A stretch of 64,000 nt of DNA from Methylobacterium bullatum (lineage in GTDB: Bacteria; Pseudomonadota; Alphaproteobacteria; Rhizobiales; Beijerinckiaceae), in NCBI GenBank assembly GCA_902712845.1, contig LR743504.1, positions 4,190,001 to 4,254,000 of the forward strand, read 5' to 3'. The position numbers and the translations under genes were made by a program. This document shows, piece by piece, positions 8,323-16,306 of this stretch. Position 1 is the first letter of the stretch. Every line of letters starts with the position of its first letter. The notes beneath the pieces were generated by a model, which worked only from the letters and a program-made list of their open reading frames with translations, was not told the origin of the DNA and ran no database searches.

Positions 8323-9873
8323 GTGGCGGCACAGCGGGTTGCGGTGATCGGAGCGGGGATCGGCGGGCTGGTGGCGGCCCTGCGCCTCGCCCATGCGGGG
8401 CTCGACGTCACCGTGCTCGAGCGCGCGGCCGCGCCCGGCGGCAAGATGCGCAGCGTCGCGGCGGACGGGGCGCGCGTCGAGGCCGGCCCCACCGTCTTCA
8501 CCATGCGCTGGGTGTTCGAGGAGATCTTTTCGGAATGCGGCGCCGACCTGTCGGACCGCGTGGGGTTGAGCCCGGCCTCCATCCTCGCCCGCCATGCCTG
8601 GGGGGCGGGGGAGCGCCTCGACCTGTTCGCCGATCCCGAAGCCTCGGCGGCGGCGATCCGCGCCTTCGCCGGGCCACGCGAGGAGGACGGCTACCGGCGC
8701 TTTCGCGCCCGCGCGGCGGAGGTCTACGGCACGCTGGAAGGGCCGTTCATCCGGGGCGAGCGGCCGAGCCCGGTCGATCTCGGCCGCCGCGTCGGCCTGT
8801 CGGGCCTCGGCGGGCTGTGGCGCATCCAGCCCTTCACCACCCTGTGGGGGGCGCTGGGCGAATATTTCCGCGATCCCCGCCTGCGCCAATTGTTCGGGCG
8901 CTACGCCACCTATTGCGGCTCGTCGCCCTTCGAGGCCCCGGCGACGCTGATGCTGGTGGCGCATGTGGAGAGCCAGGGCGTCTGGCATGTGGAGGGCGGC
9001 CTCAGCCGGCTCCCCGCCATCATCGCCGATCTCGCGGAGGAGCGCGGCGCCCGCATCCGCTATGGTGCGCAGGTGGCCGCCATCGCGGTGGAGACCGGGC
9101 GCGGCATCGTCGGCGTCGACCTCGCCGATGGCGAGCGGATCCCGGCCGATCTCGTGGTGGCCAATGTCGATGCAGCGGCCCTCGGCGCGGGCCTGTTCGG
9201 ATCGCGCGCGGCGCGGGCCGTGGAGGCGGTGCCGCCGAATGCCCGCTCGCTCTCGGCGGTGACGCTCTGCGCGAAGGCCCGGAGCTCGGGCTTCCCGCTG
9301 GTGCGGCACACCGTGTTCTTCTCGGGCGATTACGCGAACGAATTCGCTGCGCTGCGCGCCGGCCGGCTCCCCGACGACCCGACTGTCTATGTCTGCGCGC
9401 AGGACCGCGCCGACGACGATTCGGCCCTCGACACGCCGGAGCGCCTGCTCTGCCTCGTCAACGCTCCGGCCCTCGGCCGGGAACGCCCCCTCGCCCCCAC
9501 GGAGATCGCCACATGCGAGACCAACCTGCGTCGGAAACTGACGGAATGTGGGCTGACGATCGAGGCGACGCTGGGCTCGGTGACCACCGATCCGGCGGGG
9601 TTCGAGCGGCTGTTTCCGGCGACGGGGGGCGCCCTCTACGGCCGGGCCTCGCACGGCTGGATGGCCTCGTTCAAGCGTCCGGGCGCAAGGACGGCGCTGC
9701 CGGGGCTGTATCTGGCGGGGGGCAGCGTCCATCCGGGGCCGGGGGTGCCGATGGCGGCGCAATCGGGGCGGATCGCGGCGGACAGCCTGCTGGCCGATCT
9801 CGCCCAGACGGGCCACGCTTCGACACGCCGGTGGCGCGGGACGGTTACGTCTGGTGGTATGTCGACGCCCTGA
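8323..9873 (+). CDS. crtD: carotenoid 3,4-desaturase CrtD (methoxyneurosporene dehydrogenase)
   Basis: A 516-residue FAD-dependent desaturase of the phytoene-desaturase family that introduces the C-3,4 double bond in hydroxylated or methoxylated acyclic carotenoids. The FAD motif GAGIGG is at residues 10-15, ERAAAPGGKMRS follows, and the C-terminal GLYLAGGSVHPGPGVPMAAQ is the family signature. GTG 8323 is preferred because upstream ATG 8251 would span the PpsR box and add an unrelated leader. The 3' end overlaps crtC by 43 bases. It is not crtI: a separate crtI lies at 16287. Confidence 0.93.
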   Translation: MAAQRVAVIGAGIGGLVAALRLAHAGLDVTVLERAAAPGGKMRSVAADGARVEAGPTVFTMRWVFEEIFSECGADLSDRVGLSPASILARHAWGAGERLDLFADPEASAAAIRAFAGPREEDGYRRFRARAAEVYGTLEGPFIRGERPSPVDLGRRVGLSGLGGLWRIQPFTTLWGALGEYFRDPRLRQLFGRYATYCGSSPFEAPATLMLVAHVESQGVWHVEGGLSRLPAIIADLAEERGARIRYGAQVAAIAVETGRGIVGVDLADGERIPADLVVANVDAAALGAGLFGSRAARAVEAVPPNARSLSAVTLCAKARSSGFPLVRHTVFFSGDYANEFAALRAGRLPDDPTVYVCAQDRADDDSALDTPERLLCLVNAPALGRERPLAPTEIATCETNLRRKLTECGLTIEATLGSVTTDPAGFERLFPATGGALYGRASHGWMASFKRPGARTALPGLYLAGGSVHPGPGVPMAAQSGRIAADSLLADLAQTGHASTRRWRGTVTSGGMSTP

Positions 9874-10730
9874 GCGAGGACGGCCGCCAGGGGCTCACGA
9901 TCATCGCCTTCATCGGCAGCGTGTTCTCGCCCTATTACGCCCTGGACCTCAGCCGCGACCCGTTCAACCACTGCACCCTGAACGTCGCGCTCTACGGGGA
10001 GCGCGCCAACCGCTTCTGCATGACCGAGCGCGGCCGGGATGCCTTGAGCCGGGATGCGTCGCAGATCCGGATCGGCCCGAGCGGTCTCGCCTGGGACGGC
10101 ACCACCCTCACCATCACCCTCGACGAGGTGACGGCGCCGATCCCCTCGCGGGTGCGCGGCACGATCCACCTGCGCCCGAACGGCTTCACCGCTGAGACCT
10201 TCACCCTGGACGCGACGGGCCAGCACCGCTGGTGGCCGATGGCGCCCTCCTCCCCCGTGGAGGTGGCCCTCGACGCCCCGGCCCTGTCCTGGCGCGGCAC
10301 CGCCTATTTCGACACCAACCACGGCGACACCGCTTTGGGCCGGAGCTTCAGCGACTGGACCTGGTGCCGGGCCGACCTGAAGGACGGGTCGGCGATCCTC
10401 TACGACGTGCGCCGCCGCGACGGCAGCCTCCAGAACCTGTCCCTGCGCTTTGCCGCCGACGGCACGCGCCGCGACATCCGCCCGCCGCTCCCCGCCGCTT
10501 TGCCGCCGACGCGGTTCTGGCGCATGCCCCGCGCCACCCGCAGCGACGACGGGGCCTCCACGGTCGTCCGCACCTTCGAGGACACCCCGTTCTACGCCCG
10601 CTCGCTCCTCGCCTCGACCCTCGACGGCGAGCTCGTGCGCCCGGTCCACGAAAGCCTGTCCCTCGACCGATTCCGCAACCCGCTGGTGCAGTTCATGCTG
10701 CCGTTCCGCATGCCGCGTCGGGTGGGGTAA
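9831..10730 (+). CDS. crtC: carotenoid 1,2-hydratase CrtC
   Basis: About 299 residues. Hydroxyneurosporene synthase adds water across the 1,2 double bond of acyclic carotenoids. The family start region ARDGYVWWYVDALSEDGR and the motifs GSVFSPYY, RWWPMAPSSPVEV and YFDTNHGDTALGRSFSDW are present. The first plausible start in frame is GTG 9831, inside the 3' end of crtD; no in-frame ATG, GTG or TTG was found between there and the open upstream part of the frame near 9700. A 43-base overlap with crtD implies co-translation. The sense strand is continuously homologous to the stop at 10728. Confidence 0.92.
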   Translation: MARDGYVWWYVDALSEDGRQGLTIIAFIGSVFSPYYALDLSRDPFNHCTLNVALYGERANRFCMTERGRDALSRDASQIRIGPSGLAWDGTTLTITLDEVTAPIPSRVRGTIHLRPNGFTAETFTLDATGQHRWWPMAPSSPVEVALDAPALSWRGTAYFDTNHGDTALGRSFSDWTWCRADLKDGSAILYDVRRRDGSLQNLSLRFAADGTRRDIRPPLPAALPPTRFWRMPRATRSDDGASTVVRTFEDTPFYARSLLASTLDGELVRPVHESLSLDRFRNPLVQFMLPFRMPRRVG

Positions 10731-10989
10731 TGGTGGGCTGTGACACTTCTGCAGTGGGTTGGCCTCAAAATGCGAAGCTCACTCTTCAGCGGGATCGATT
10801 TTCGAACCTACGGAATGCAAATGTTCGCTTCGAAACCGCGAGGGTAGCCATGAAACAGAAAAATCGAGTTGAGTGATGTCCGCATTGCTCATTGCGGCAA
10901 GCCCATCTCTTGATGGCTCGTGGTGAAAATCTGACGCTTGGTACCCGCCCCGAAACGTCTGTATCGGGTGGATACCAGACATGCCTGTG

Positions 10990-11268
10990 TCAGAGGCTCA
11001 AAGTGATGCACTCGGACGTGCTGCACTTCATTCCGCCGATCAGCGGCGCATTCCGCCAGTATTTCACCGTTCCGATACCGCAGATGGGACATGGCGCTTG
11101 GGAGGCGAACGGTTGACGATCCCGCTCCCGCTCGAAAGCCTTTATCAAGTCGTAAGCTGGTGCCATCGCCTTCTCGACGCGATCGCCAAACCCTGGATGG
11201 GGCTCGCCTGAGTGGTTCGATAGTTCGGCCTTGAGGTCGTCTCAGAGGGCTTTCGCATCGGTCGTCAT
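10990..11268 (-). pseudogene. small zinc-ribbon protein interrupted by TGA at codon 9
   Basis: From ATG 11268 the frame is MTTDAKAL, then TGA, then DDLKAELSNHSGEPHPGFG and on to a natural stop at 10990, 93 codons in all. The distal part has a CPIC pair (in QAPCPICGIGTVKY) and a second pair in MKCSTSECITL, which together look like a treble-clef or zinc-ribbon site. The TGA (11242-11244) would arise from CGA by one C-to-T change. A shorter product could start at an internal ATG (MAPAYDLIKAFE). I do not recognise a named family, and function is unknown. Confidence 0.5.
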
Positions 11269-11701
11269 TTTTCACTCATAGCGCATGGCTACTCTGGGTC
11301 GGAAGCCGACCCAGAGTAGGGGTTCCATCCGTTAGACGTCTATTGCTGTCTACCCAATTCACCAGTGTGCCGTGCGATAGCATCGGAACGGTACTCTGTC
11401 GGATCTTCCCCGCTCCTTAAAGAGCCGGACCTTGCTTTGAGCCCTTTCGGGTGAAATGCTGAATAAGATTATAAATCTTGGATGTCTTCTGGGATGTGCC
11501 GTTCGGCCAGGGTAACGCTCTCGGCGTTGCGCTCGCCAACGATCGTAATCAGGGCGGCCATCGCTCTGGAGTAGGGTAATAATGACTTGGCGTTCGAGGC
11601 TTTCGTTGGCCTTTAGGTGGGCCTATTTTTAGCCGATAAAGCCTATTTAATCGGATTTATAAGCGGATTGTCATACCAAAATAGATGATCCAATCAGATC
11701 T
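11269..11701. other. gene-free stretch
   Basis: No reading frame with convincing coding character is seen on either strand. The DNA is less GC-rich than the flanking photosynthesis genes, notably around 11600-11690, and ends at a long hairpin repeat. Confidence 0.5.
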
Positions 11702-11814
11702 CCTCATCCTGAGGTGCCCTTTGCTCAAGCAAAGGGCCTCGAAGGAGGGCTCCAGTGGTCGCGCGATCCCTGGAGCCCTCCTTCGAGGCCGCTACGCGGC
11801 ACCTCAGGATGAGG
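11702..11814. repeat. long hairpin repeat (CCTCATCCTGAGGTGC family)
   Basis: An inverted repeat with outer arms CCTCATCCTGAGGTGC and GCACCTCAGGATGAGG, and inner arms GGCCTCGAAGGAGGGCTCCAG matched by its complement around a short loop. The CCTCATCCTGAGGTGC motif is, from general knowledge, common in intergenic repeats of Hyphomicrobiales. It lies downstream of the HxlR regulator gene and could end its transcript. Confidence 0.75.
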
Positions 11815-11908
11815 TAAGGTCTTGGAAAAATACATCAAACAAGCTCTGAGGGAGAACCGAGCCGCCGAGATACGCGCCCTTCCGGCCAACGCCACTCCAC
11901 TCCCCCTC

Positions 11909-12337
11909 CTAACCTCCATCGAACCGCACCCGCGCCGCCTCGATCTCCGCATGGCTCCGCTCCGCCCAGCGGATGAGCACCGCCAGGGGCTCCATGAGCG
12001 TGCCGCCGAGATCCGTCAGGCGATACTCCACGCTGGGCGGTTTGGTGGGGTAGACCGTGCGGGCGATGTAGCCGTCGCGTTCGAGGTCGCGCAGGGTCTG
12101 GGTCAGCATGCGCTTCGAGAGGTCGGGGATCAGGCGGAGGATCGCACTGAATCGGTGCGGGCCGCCGGCGAGCGCGGTGAGGATCAGGATCGACCATTTG
12201 TCGCCGGTCCGGTCCAGCACGTCGCGGACGGGACAACGGGCGGCCTCGAACGCTTTCGTCCGCCAGCCCGCGAAGGTCCGCGCCAGTTCGGCCTGAGCCG
12301 GTGCGGGGGCGGTTCCCCCGGCGTCACCTTGTCCCAA
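11909..12337 (-). CDS. HxlR-family transcriptional regulator
   Basis: A 142-residue winged-helix regulator. The HxlR core runs from about residue 35: RCPVRDVLDRTGDKWSILIL, then FSAILRLIPDLSKRMLTQTL (recognition region) and the wing VEYRLTDLG. A single Cys35 precedes the DNA-binding core, as in the redox-sensing QorR/HypR subgroup, so thiol control is possible. It is divergent from the NmrA-like reductase at 12414 with a 76-base gap; HxlR regulators often repress such a neighbour. Confidence 0.9.
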   Translation of the reverse strand: MGQGDAGGTAPAPAQAELARTFAGWRTKAFEAARCPVRDVLDRTGDKWSILILTALAGGPHRFSAILRLIPDLSKRMLTQTLRDLERDGYIARTVYPTKPPSVEYRLTDLGGTLMEPLAVLIRWAERSHAEIEAARVRFDGG

Positions 12338-12367
12338 AATCCTGCCTCCTTCACAGCCGATGCGGTC

Positions 12368-12395
12368 TCACTTAGTTCCCTTGTACTGAAAGTGA
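12368..12395. promoter_or_regulatory. candidate HxlR operator
   Basis: An inverted repeat TCACTT-N16-AAGTGA lies between the divergent HxlR and NmrA-like genes, with a nested GTTC/GAAC pair nearby. HxlR proteins bind such dyads as dimers. The assignment rests on position and symmetry only. Confidence 0.45.
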
Positions 12396-12413
12396 ACCAC
12401 GGGGAACATCTCC

Positions 12414-13292
12414 ATGTCCGACACCACCCGACCGACGATCTTCGTCACCGGCGCCTCCGGTCAATTGGGGCGCCTCGTCATCGCGGCTTTGCTGGAACGG
12501 GTGCCGGCCGGCGCCGTCGTCGCGGGTGTGCGATCCCTGGAGGGCGAGGCCGCCCAGGCCCTGCGAGACCGGGGCGTCGGAGTGCGGGTGGCCGATTACG
12601 CGCGGCCCGAAACCCTGGCCGACGCCTTCCGGGGCATCGAGCGCCTGCTGCTAATCTCATCGAGCGAAATCGGCCAGCGCGTCGCCCAGCACGAGACCGT
12701 CATCGCGGCGGCGAAGGCGGCCGGGATCGGGCGGCTCGTCTATACCAGCCTCCTGCATGCCGACACCTCGCCGCTCAGCCTCGCCGGGGAGCACCGCGCC
12801 ACGGAGGCCGCCATCGCCGCATCAGGCCTGCCGGCGACGATCCTGCGGAACGGCTGGTACACGGAGAACTACACCGCTTCGATCCCCGGCGCGCTCGCCG
12901 GCGGCGCGTTCCTCGGCAGCGCCGGTGACGGCCGGATCGCTTCGGCCGCGCGGGCCGACTTCGCCGAGGCTGCCGCCCTCGTGCTGACCGGCGACGGACA
13001 TGACGGGCGAACCTACGAACTGGCGGGGGACGAGGCCTATACCCTGGCCGATCTCGCCGCCGAACTCTCGCGCCAGACGGGCCGCGACATCCCCTACAGG
13101 GACCTGCCGCAGTCGGACTATGCGTCGCTGCTCAAGAGCTTCGGCCTGCCGGACATCCTGGCCGATTCCCTCGCCGCGTGGGATGTGGATGCCGCGCACG
13201 GCGCCCTGTTCGACGAGAGCCGCCAACTCTCGACGCTCATCGGCCGCCCGACGACGCCATTGTCCACCACCATCGCCGCCGCGCTGGGGTGA
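12414..13292 (+). CDS. NmrA-like NAD(P)-binding reductase (QorB-type quinone oxidoreductase)
   Basis: A 292-residue atypical short-chain dehydrogenase. The dinucleotide motif TGASGQLGRL lies at residues 12-21 with no catalytic YxxxK evident; LRNGWYTENY around residue 140 is typical of the NmrA/QorB group that reduces quinones or senses NADP(H). It is divergent from an HxlR gene, the arrangement of qorR-qorB. It is not a photosynthesis gene and lies in an accessory segment. The last 60 bases have a degenerate second copy 162 bases downstream. Confidence 0.85.
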   Translation: MSDTTRPTIFVTGASGQLGRLVIAALLERVPAGAVVAGVRSLEGEAAQALRDRGVGVRVADYARPETLADAFRGIERLLLISSSEIGQRVAQHETVIAAAKAAGIGRLVYTSLLHADTSPLSLAGEHRATEAAIAASGLPATILRNGWYTENYTASIPGALAGGAFLGSAGDGRIASAARADFAEAAALVLTGDGHDGRTYELAGDEAYTLADLAAELSRQTGRDIPYRDLPQSDYASLLKSFGLPDILADSLAAWDVDAAHGALFDESRQLSTLIGRPTTPLSTTIAAALG

Positions 13293-13352
13293 GCGGGGCA
13301 TCGGGTCTGACCGTCTCCGGATGATCCATACGGTTTCCCGCGAGCGCGGGTC

Positions 13353-13373
13353 CCCTCTCCTTCCAGGAGAGGG
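13353..13373. repeat. short palindrome, family B copy
   Basis: CCTCTCC-TTCCA-GGAGAGG forms a perfect 7-base-pair stem. The same palindrome recurs at 26431-26523, and its two arms flank the IS4-like element at 13532-14959. Confidence 0.7.
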
Positions 13374-13379
13374 AGCGCG

Positions 13380-13454
13380 TCGCGGCTCATCTCGACGCGG
13401 CTCAGCCGCCCGACGACGGCGTTATCGGCCAGCATCGCCGCCGCGCTCGGGTGA
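13380..13454 (+). pseudogene. remnant of a second NmrA-like gene (C-terminus only)
   Basis: This 24-codon stretch reads SRLISTRLSRPTTALSA then SIAAALG and stop. It aligns with the last residues of the 12414 gene (SRQLSTLIGRPTTPLST then TIAAALG and stop). About 50 bases after each stop are also similar (CTCCGGAYGATCCAT and GCGGGTCCCCTCTCC-like blocks). The copies are 162 bases apart. The rest of the second gene is missing. Confidence 0.6.
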
Positions 13455-13531
13455 GCCCGACATTTCGGATCAGATCATCTCCGGACGATCCATGTGGTCG
13501 CCTGCAAGCACGGGTCCCCTCTCCCCCTTGT

Positions 13532-14959
13532 GGCTACGGCCTTTACGGAAACGATTCGGGTGTTTTGGGTTTTGCAGCCTTTAGCGTTTTGCTGGAGGCG
13601 AGGGATGGATGGGCTTGGGATCGGCGACGTTCGGACGGAGGCTCGTGGAGCGTGGCTGTTCGAACGGATCGTGGCGACGGGCAGCGTGGTGTTGAGCGCG
13701 GTCGGTGGCAGCGAGGCCGGCACGGCGTCGGCCCATCGCTACCTGACCTCGCCGCGGACGACGGTGGGCGGCATCCTGAAGGCGTTCGGCCGGCGCACGG
13801 CCCGCGCCTGCGCGGGACGTCCGATCGTGGCCGTTCAGGACACCAGCGAGATCAGCTTTGCCGGGGAGGCGGCGGGCCGCCACGGGCTCGGTCCGGCCGG
13901 CAACGGGCGCGATCCCGGCTTCTTCCTGCACCCGGTGATCGCCGTGGATGCCGAGGACGAGGCGGTGCTGGGGGTGATCGATGCCCAGATCTGGACGCGG
14001 GCCGAGGGCCGGGTCGGGCCCCGCCACGTGCGGTCCCTCGAGGAGAAGGAGAGCTTTCGCTGGATCACGGGAACCCGCAGTGCGGCGGCCTGCCTGGGCG
14101 GGGTGGCCGAGAGCCTGATCGTGGTGGCCGACCAGGAGGGCGACCTCTACAGCCACTTCGCCCGGCGGTCCGCCGGCACCGACCTTCTGGTCCGCGCCCG
14201 CCACGACCGGGCTCTGGCCGAGGGCGGGCTGATGCGGTCGCATGCGGCGGACTGGCCGGTGCAGGCCGAGGACCGGGTGACGATCCCGGCCAGGCCCGGG
14301 CAGCCGGCGCGGACGGCGGAGGTCACGCTGCGGGCCGGGTCGCTAACGCTGAAGCGTCCGGCCGGAGGAGGCACCCACGAGCCGCTGACGCTGGCGCTGC
14401 ATCTCGTCGTGGTGGAAGAGCCGGAGCCGCCCAAGGGCCAGGCGCCGCTGTGCTGGCGGCTTCTGACCACCAGGGCGGTGGCCGACGCGGCCGAGGCGCG
14501 GGAGATCGTGCGCCTCTACCGGCTGCGCTGGCGCATCGAGGAGGTGTTCCGCGCCCTCAAGCGCGACGGTCTGGGCCTCGACGCGACCCAGGTGCGGGTG
14601 CCCGACAAGCTGTTCCGGCTGGCGGCCCTGGCGCTGGCCGCGGCGGTGCGCATCCTGCAACTGGTCGATGCCCGTGTGGGCGGAGGGCGGCCGATGCAGG
14701 ATGTGCTGGACGAGGCCAGCCTACCCTGGGTGGCGGCCCTGGGCCGAGCCCGCGAGGGCAGCACCGCGCGCCTGCGCAACCCGCATCCGCCCGGTTCCTT
14801 GGCCTGGCTCTCCTGGGTCGTAGCCCGCCACGGCGGCTGGAATGTCGCCGGCAAGCCACCGGGCCCCAAGATCATGGCCCGCGGATGGGAGCACTTCTCC
14901 GCCATGCTCGCTGGCGCCCTCATGACCAACGCCGAACCAGTTCCGTCAAGGCCGTAGCC
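13532..14959 (+). mobile_element. IS4-like insertion sequence
   Basis: A 1.43-kb element bounded by inverted repeats GGCTACGGCCTTTACGGAA (left) and TTCCGTCAAGGCCGTAGCC (right), one mismatch in 19. It carries one intact transposase gene whose stop lies within the right repeat. Arms of a family B palindrome lie outside both ends (CCCCTCTCC on the left, GGAAGGAGAGGG on the right), so the element seems to have entered the loop of such a palindrome. No clear target duplication is seen. Confidence 0.85.
13605..14957 (+). CDS. IS4-family transposase
   Basis: A 450-residue DDE transposase that would cut and paste its own element. Candidate catalytic Asp residues lie in VAVQDTSEISF and VVADQEGDLY. 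The IS4 signature Y-(2)-R-(3)-E-(6)-K is complete in LYRLRWRIEEVFRALK. A domain end similar to Tn5-type transposases follows. ATG 13605 is preceded by GGAGGCGAGG. The frame is open upstream to 13494, but that part lies over the terminal repeat. No frameshift is seen, so it may be active. Confidence 0.93.
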   Translation: MDGLGIGDVRTEARGAWLFERIVATGSVVLSAVGGSEAGTASAHRYLTSPRTTVGGILKAFGRRTARACAGRPIVAVQDTSEISFAGEAAGRHGLGPAGNGRDPGFFLHPVIAVDAEDEAVLGVIDAQIWTRAEGRVGPRHVRSLEEKESFRWITGTRSAAACLGGVAESLIVVADQEGDLYSHFARRSAGTDLLVRARHDRALAEGGLMRSHAADWPVQAEDRVTIPARPGQPARTAEVTLRAGSLTLKRPAGGGTHEPLTLALHLVVVEEPEPPKGQAPLCWRLLTTRAVADAAEAREIVRLYRLRWRIEEVFRALKRDGLGLDATQVRVPDKLFRLAALALAAAVRILQLVDARVGGGRPMQDVLDEASLPWVAALGRAREGSTARLRNPHPPGSLAWLSWVVARHGGWNVAGKPPGPKIMARGWEHFSAMLAGALMTNAEPVPSRP

Positions 14960-14983
14960 TGGAAGGAGAGGGAGGCGGTCGCG

Positions 14984-15040
14984 CCTCGAGTCGAACCCTC
15001 TTGGATAGAGCGAACGGCCGTCGAGCGGATGTGTGAATCC
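14984..15040 (-). repeat. repeat family C copy 1
   Basis: About 57 bases (CCTCGAGTCGAACCCTCTTG through GTGTGAATCC) that match, as reverse complement, the stretch at 26362-26417. It directly follows the palindrome arm to the right of the IS4-like element, as in the second copy next to a family B palindrome. Confidence 0.7.
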
Positions 15041-15068
15041 GGTAGCCCCAAACGGAAAAGGAACGCGG

Positions 15069-15221
15069 TCAACCGGCGGGATCGTCCGGCTTGCGGCGGG
15101 CCGCCTCGTCCCTGTCCCGTCGAATGCTGCGCCGGACGACGATGAGCTGCCAGATCGCCAGCCCCAGCGCGAGGGCGAAGACGAGGCCGATGTCGAAGGC
15201 GGCGAAGAGCCGGTCGCTCAC
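15069..15221 (-). CDS. 50-residue single-span membrane protein coupled to crtB
   Basis: A short frame starting with GTG at 15221, whose start overlaps the crtB stop codon (GTGA), the coupling seen throughout this cluster. The protein is VSDRLFAAFDIGL, one hydrophobic helix (about residues 9-29, VFALALGLAIWQLIVV), then a basic-acidic tail SIRRDRDEAARRKPDD. I do not recognise the family. Position and coupling suggest a helper for membrane-bound phytoene synthesis, but that is inference. Its small size means it could be missed by standard gene callers. Confidence 0.6.
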   Translation of the reverse strand: MSDRLFAAFDIGLVFALALGLAIWQLIVVRRSIRRDRDEAARRKPDDPAG

Positions 15222-16306
15222 GAGGGGGCGGGCGCGCGGCCGAGCGCCTCACGCTCGCGCAGGGTCTCCACGAGATCGAGCACCTGCGCCACCTGCGCCG
15301 GCACGTTCCACCAGGGTGGGATTCGGGGCGCCATCGACGGACGCGCGGCCACCGCCTCGATCAGGAACAGGATTTCCGGCAGGGGTTTTTCGCGCAGGGC
15401 CGCCCTGTCGTCCGTGGAGACGAGGGCGCGGGCGAGGAGCGCGAGCTTCCGGCGCCCGTCCACGCGGGCGCGCCTTGAGACCGAATCGTATCCGGCCCGC
15501 TCCACCTCGCGGCCGATCTCGGCATAGATCAGCCGCGCCGCGCGGATCGCCGGGCGGCAGGCGGGAGGCAGGCCGGCGATGCCGGATTCCGAGCGCGCGT
15601 AGAGAAGCTCGGCGGCTGCCAGCAGGCGCGCCACGATCCCGCCGAGGGCGGGCGTGAAGGCGGGTGCGCAGAGGAACGCGTCCGGGTCGATCCCGGCCTC
15701 CCTCAGCCAGGATCGCGGCAGGTAGAGCCGGCCGGCCCGCGCGTCCTCGCCGACATCGCGGGCGATGTTGGTGAACTGCATGGCGATGCCGAGGTCGCAG
15801 GCGCGGGCCAGCACGTCGGGGTCGCGCACGCCCATGACCAGGGTCATCATCGCCCCCACCGAGGCGGCGACCCGCGCCGCATAGGCGGTGAGGTCGGCGA
15901 GCGTCTCGTAGCGGCGGCCGACCGCATCCCAGGCGAGGCCCTCGATCAGAGCGGCGGGCAGCGCCTGGGGAATGGCGTGATCGGCGACGATGTCGGCGAG
16001 CGCCCGGTCCGCCGGGGCGTCGCAGGGCCGGCCGTCATAGGCGCAAGCGAGGCGCGTCCGCAGCCTCGCCACGGCGGGAGGGCGTCCGCTCGCGGCGACA
16101 TCGTCCACCGCGTCGTCGGAGAGGCGGCAGAAGGCGTAGAGCCCGTAGGCCGGCCTGCGGATGGAAGGCGGCAGCAGGGCGGAGGCGGCAAAGAAGCTGC
16201 GCGACCCGGTGCGGATCGCCGCCCGGCAGGCGGCGTGGTCGGCCGCCTCCGCATGGGGGATCGCCCAGAGGGGCGGCCGGGCATAATCAAGCGAAGACGC
16301 GCGCAT
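15218..16306 (-). CDS. crtB: phytoene synthase CrtB
   Basis: A 362-residue squalene/phytoene synthase family enzyme that condenses two GGPP molecules into phytoene. The first Asp-rich motif is in YAFCRLSDDAVDDV and the second in MQFTNIARDVGEDARAGRLY. It overlaps the end of crtI by 20 bases and overlaps the 50-residue gene downstream by four. The length is slightly greater than usual through a C-terminal tail with an IPPWW motif. Confidence 0.96.
   Translation of the reverse strand: MRASSLDYARPPLWAIPHAEAADHAACRAAIRTGSRSFFAASALLPPSIRRPAYGLYAFCRLSDDAVDDVAASGRPPAVARLRTRLACAYDGRPCDAPADRALADIVADHAIPQALPAALIEGLAWDAVGRRYETLADLTAYAARVAASVGAMMTLVMGVRDPDVLARACDLGIAMQFTNIARDVGEDARAGRLYLPRSWLREAGIDPDAFLCAPAFTPALGGIVARLLAAAELLYARSESGIAGLPPACRPAIRAARLIYAEIGREVERAGYDSVSRRARVDGRRKLALLARALVSTDDRAALREKPLPEILFLIEAVAARPSMAPRIPPWWNVPAQVAQVLDLVETLREREALGRAPAPS

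Noticed and set aside
8535..10730. A 731-codon open frame across crtD and crtC
   Set aside because: Only its last 300 codons encode CrtC; the front part is the crtD gene read in another frame, which stays open because of high GC.
10739..10756. Possible PpsR box after crtC (TGTGACACTT)
   Set aside because: Half-sites are too close together and do not fit the TGT-N12-ACA spacing.
13494..13604. Upstream ATG start for the IS4-like transposase
   Set aside because: That start lies outside or across the left terminal inverted repeat; ATG 13605 has a good ribosome site and normal length.
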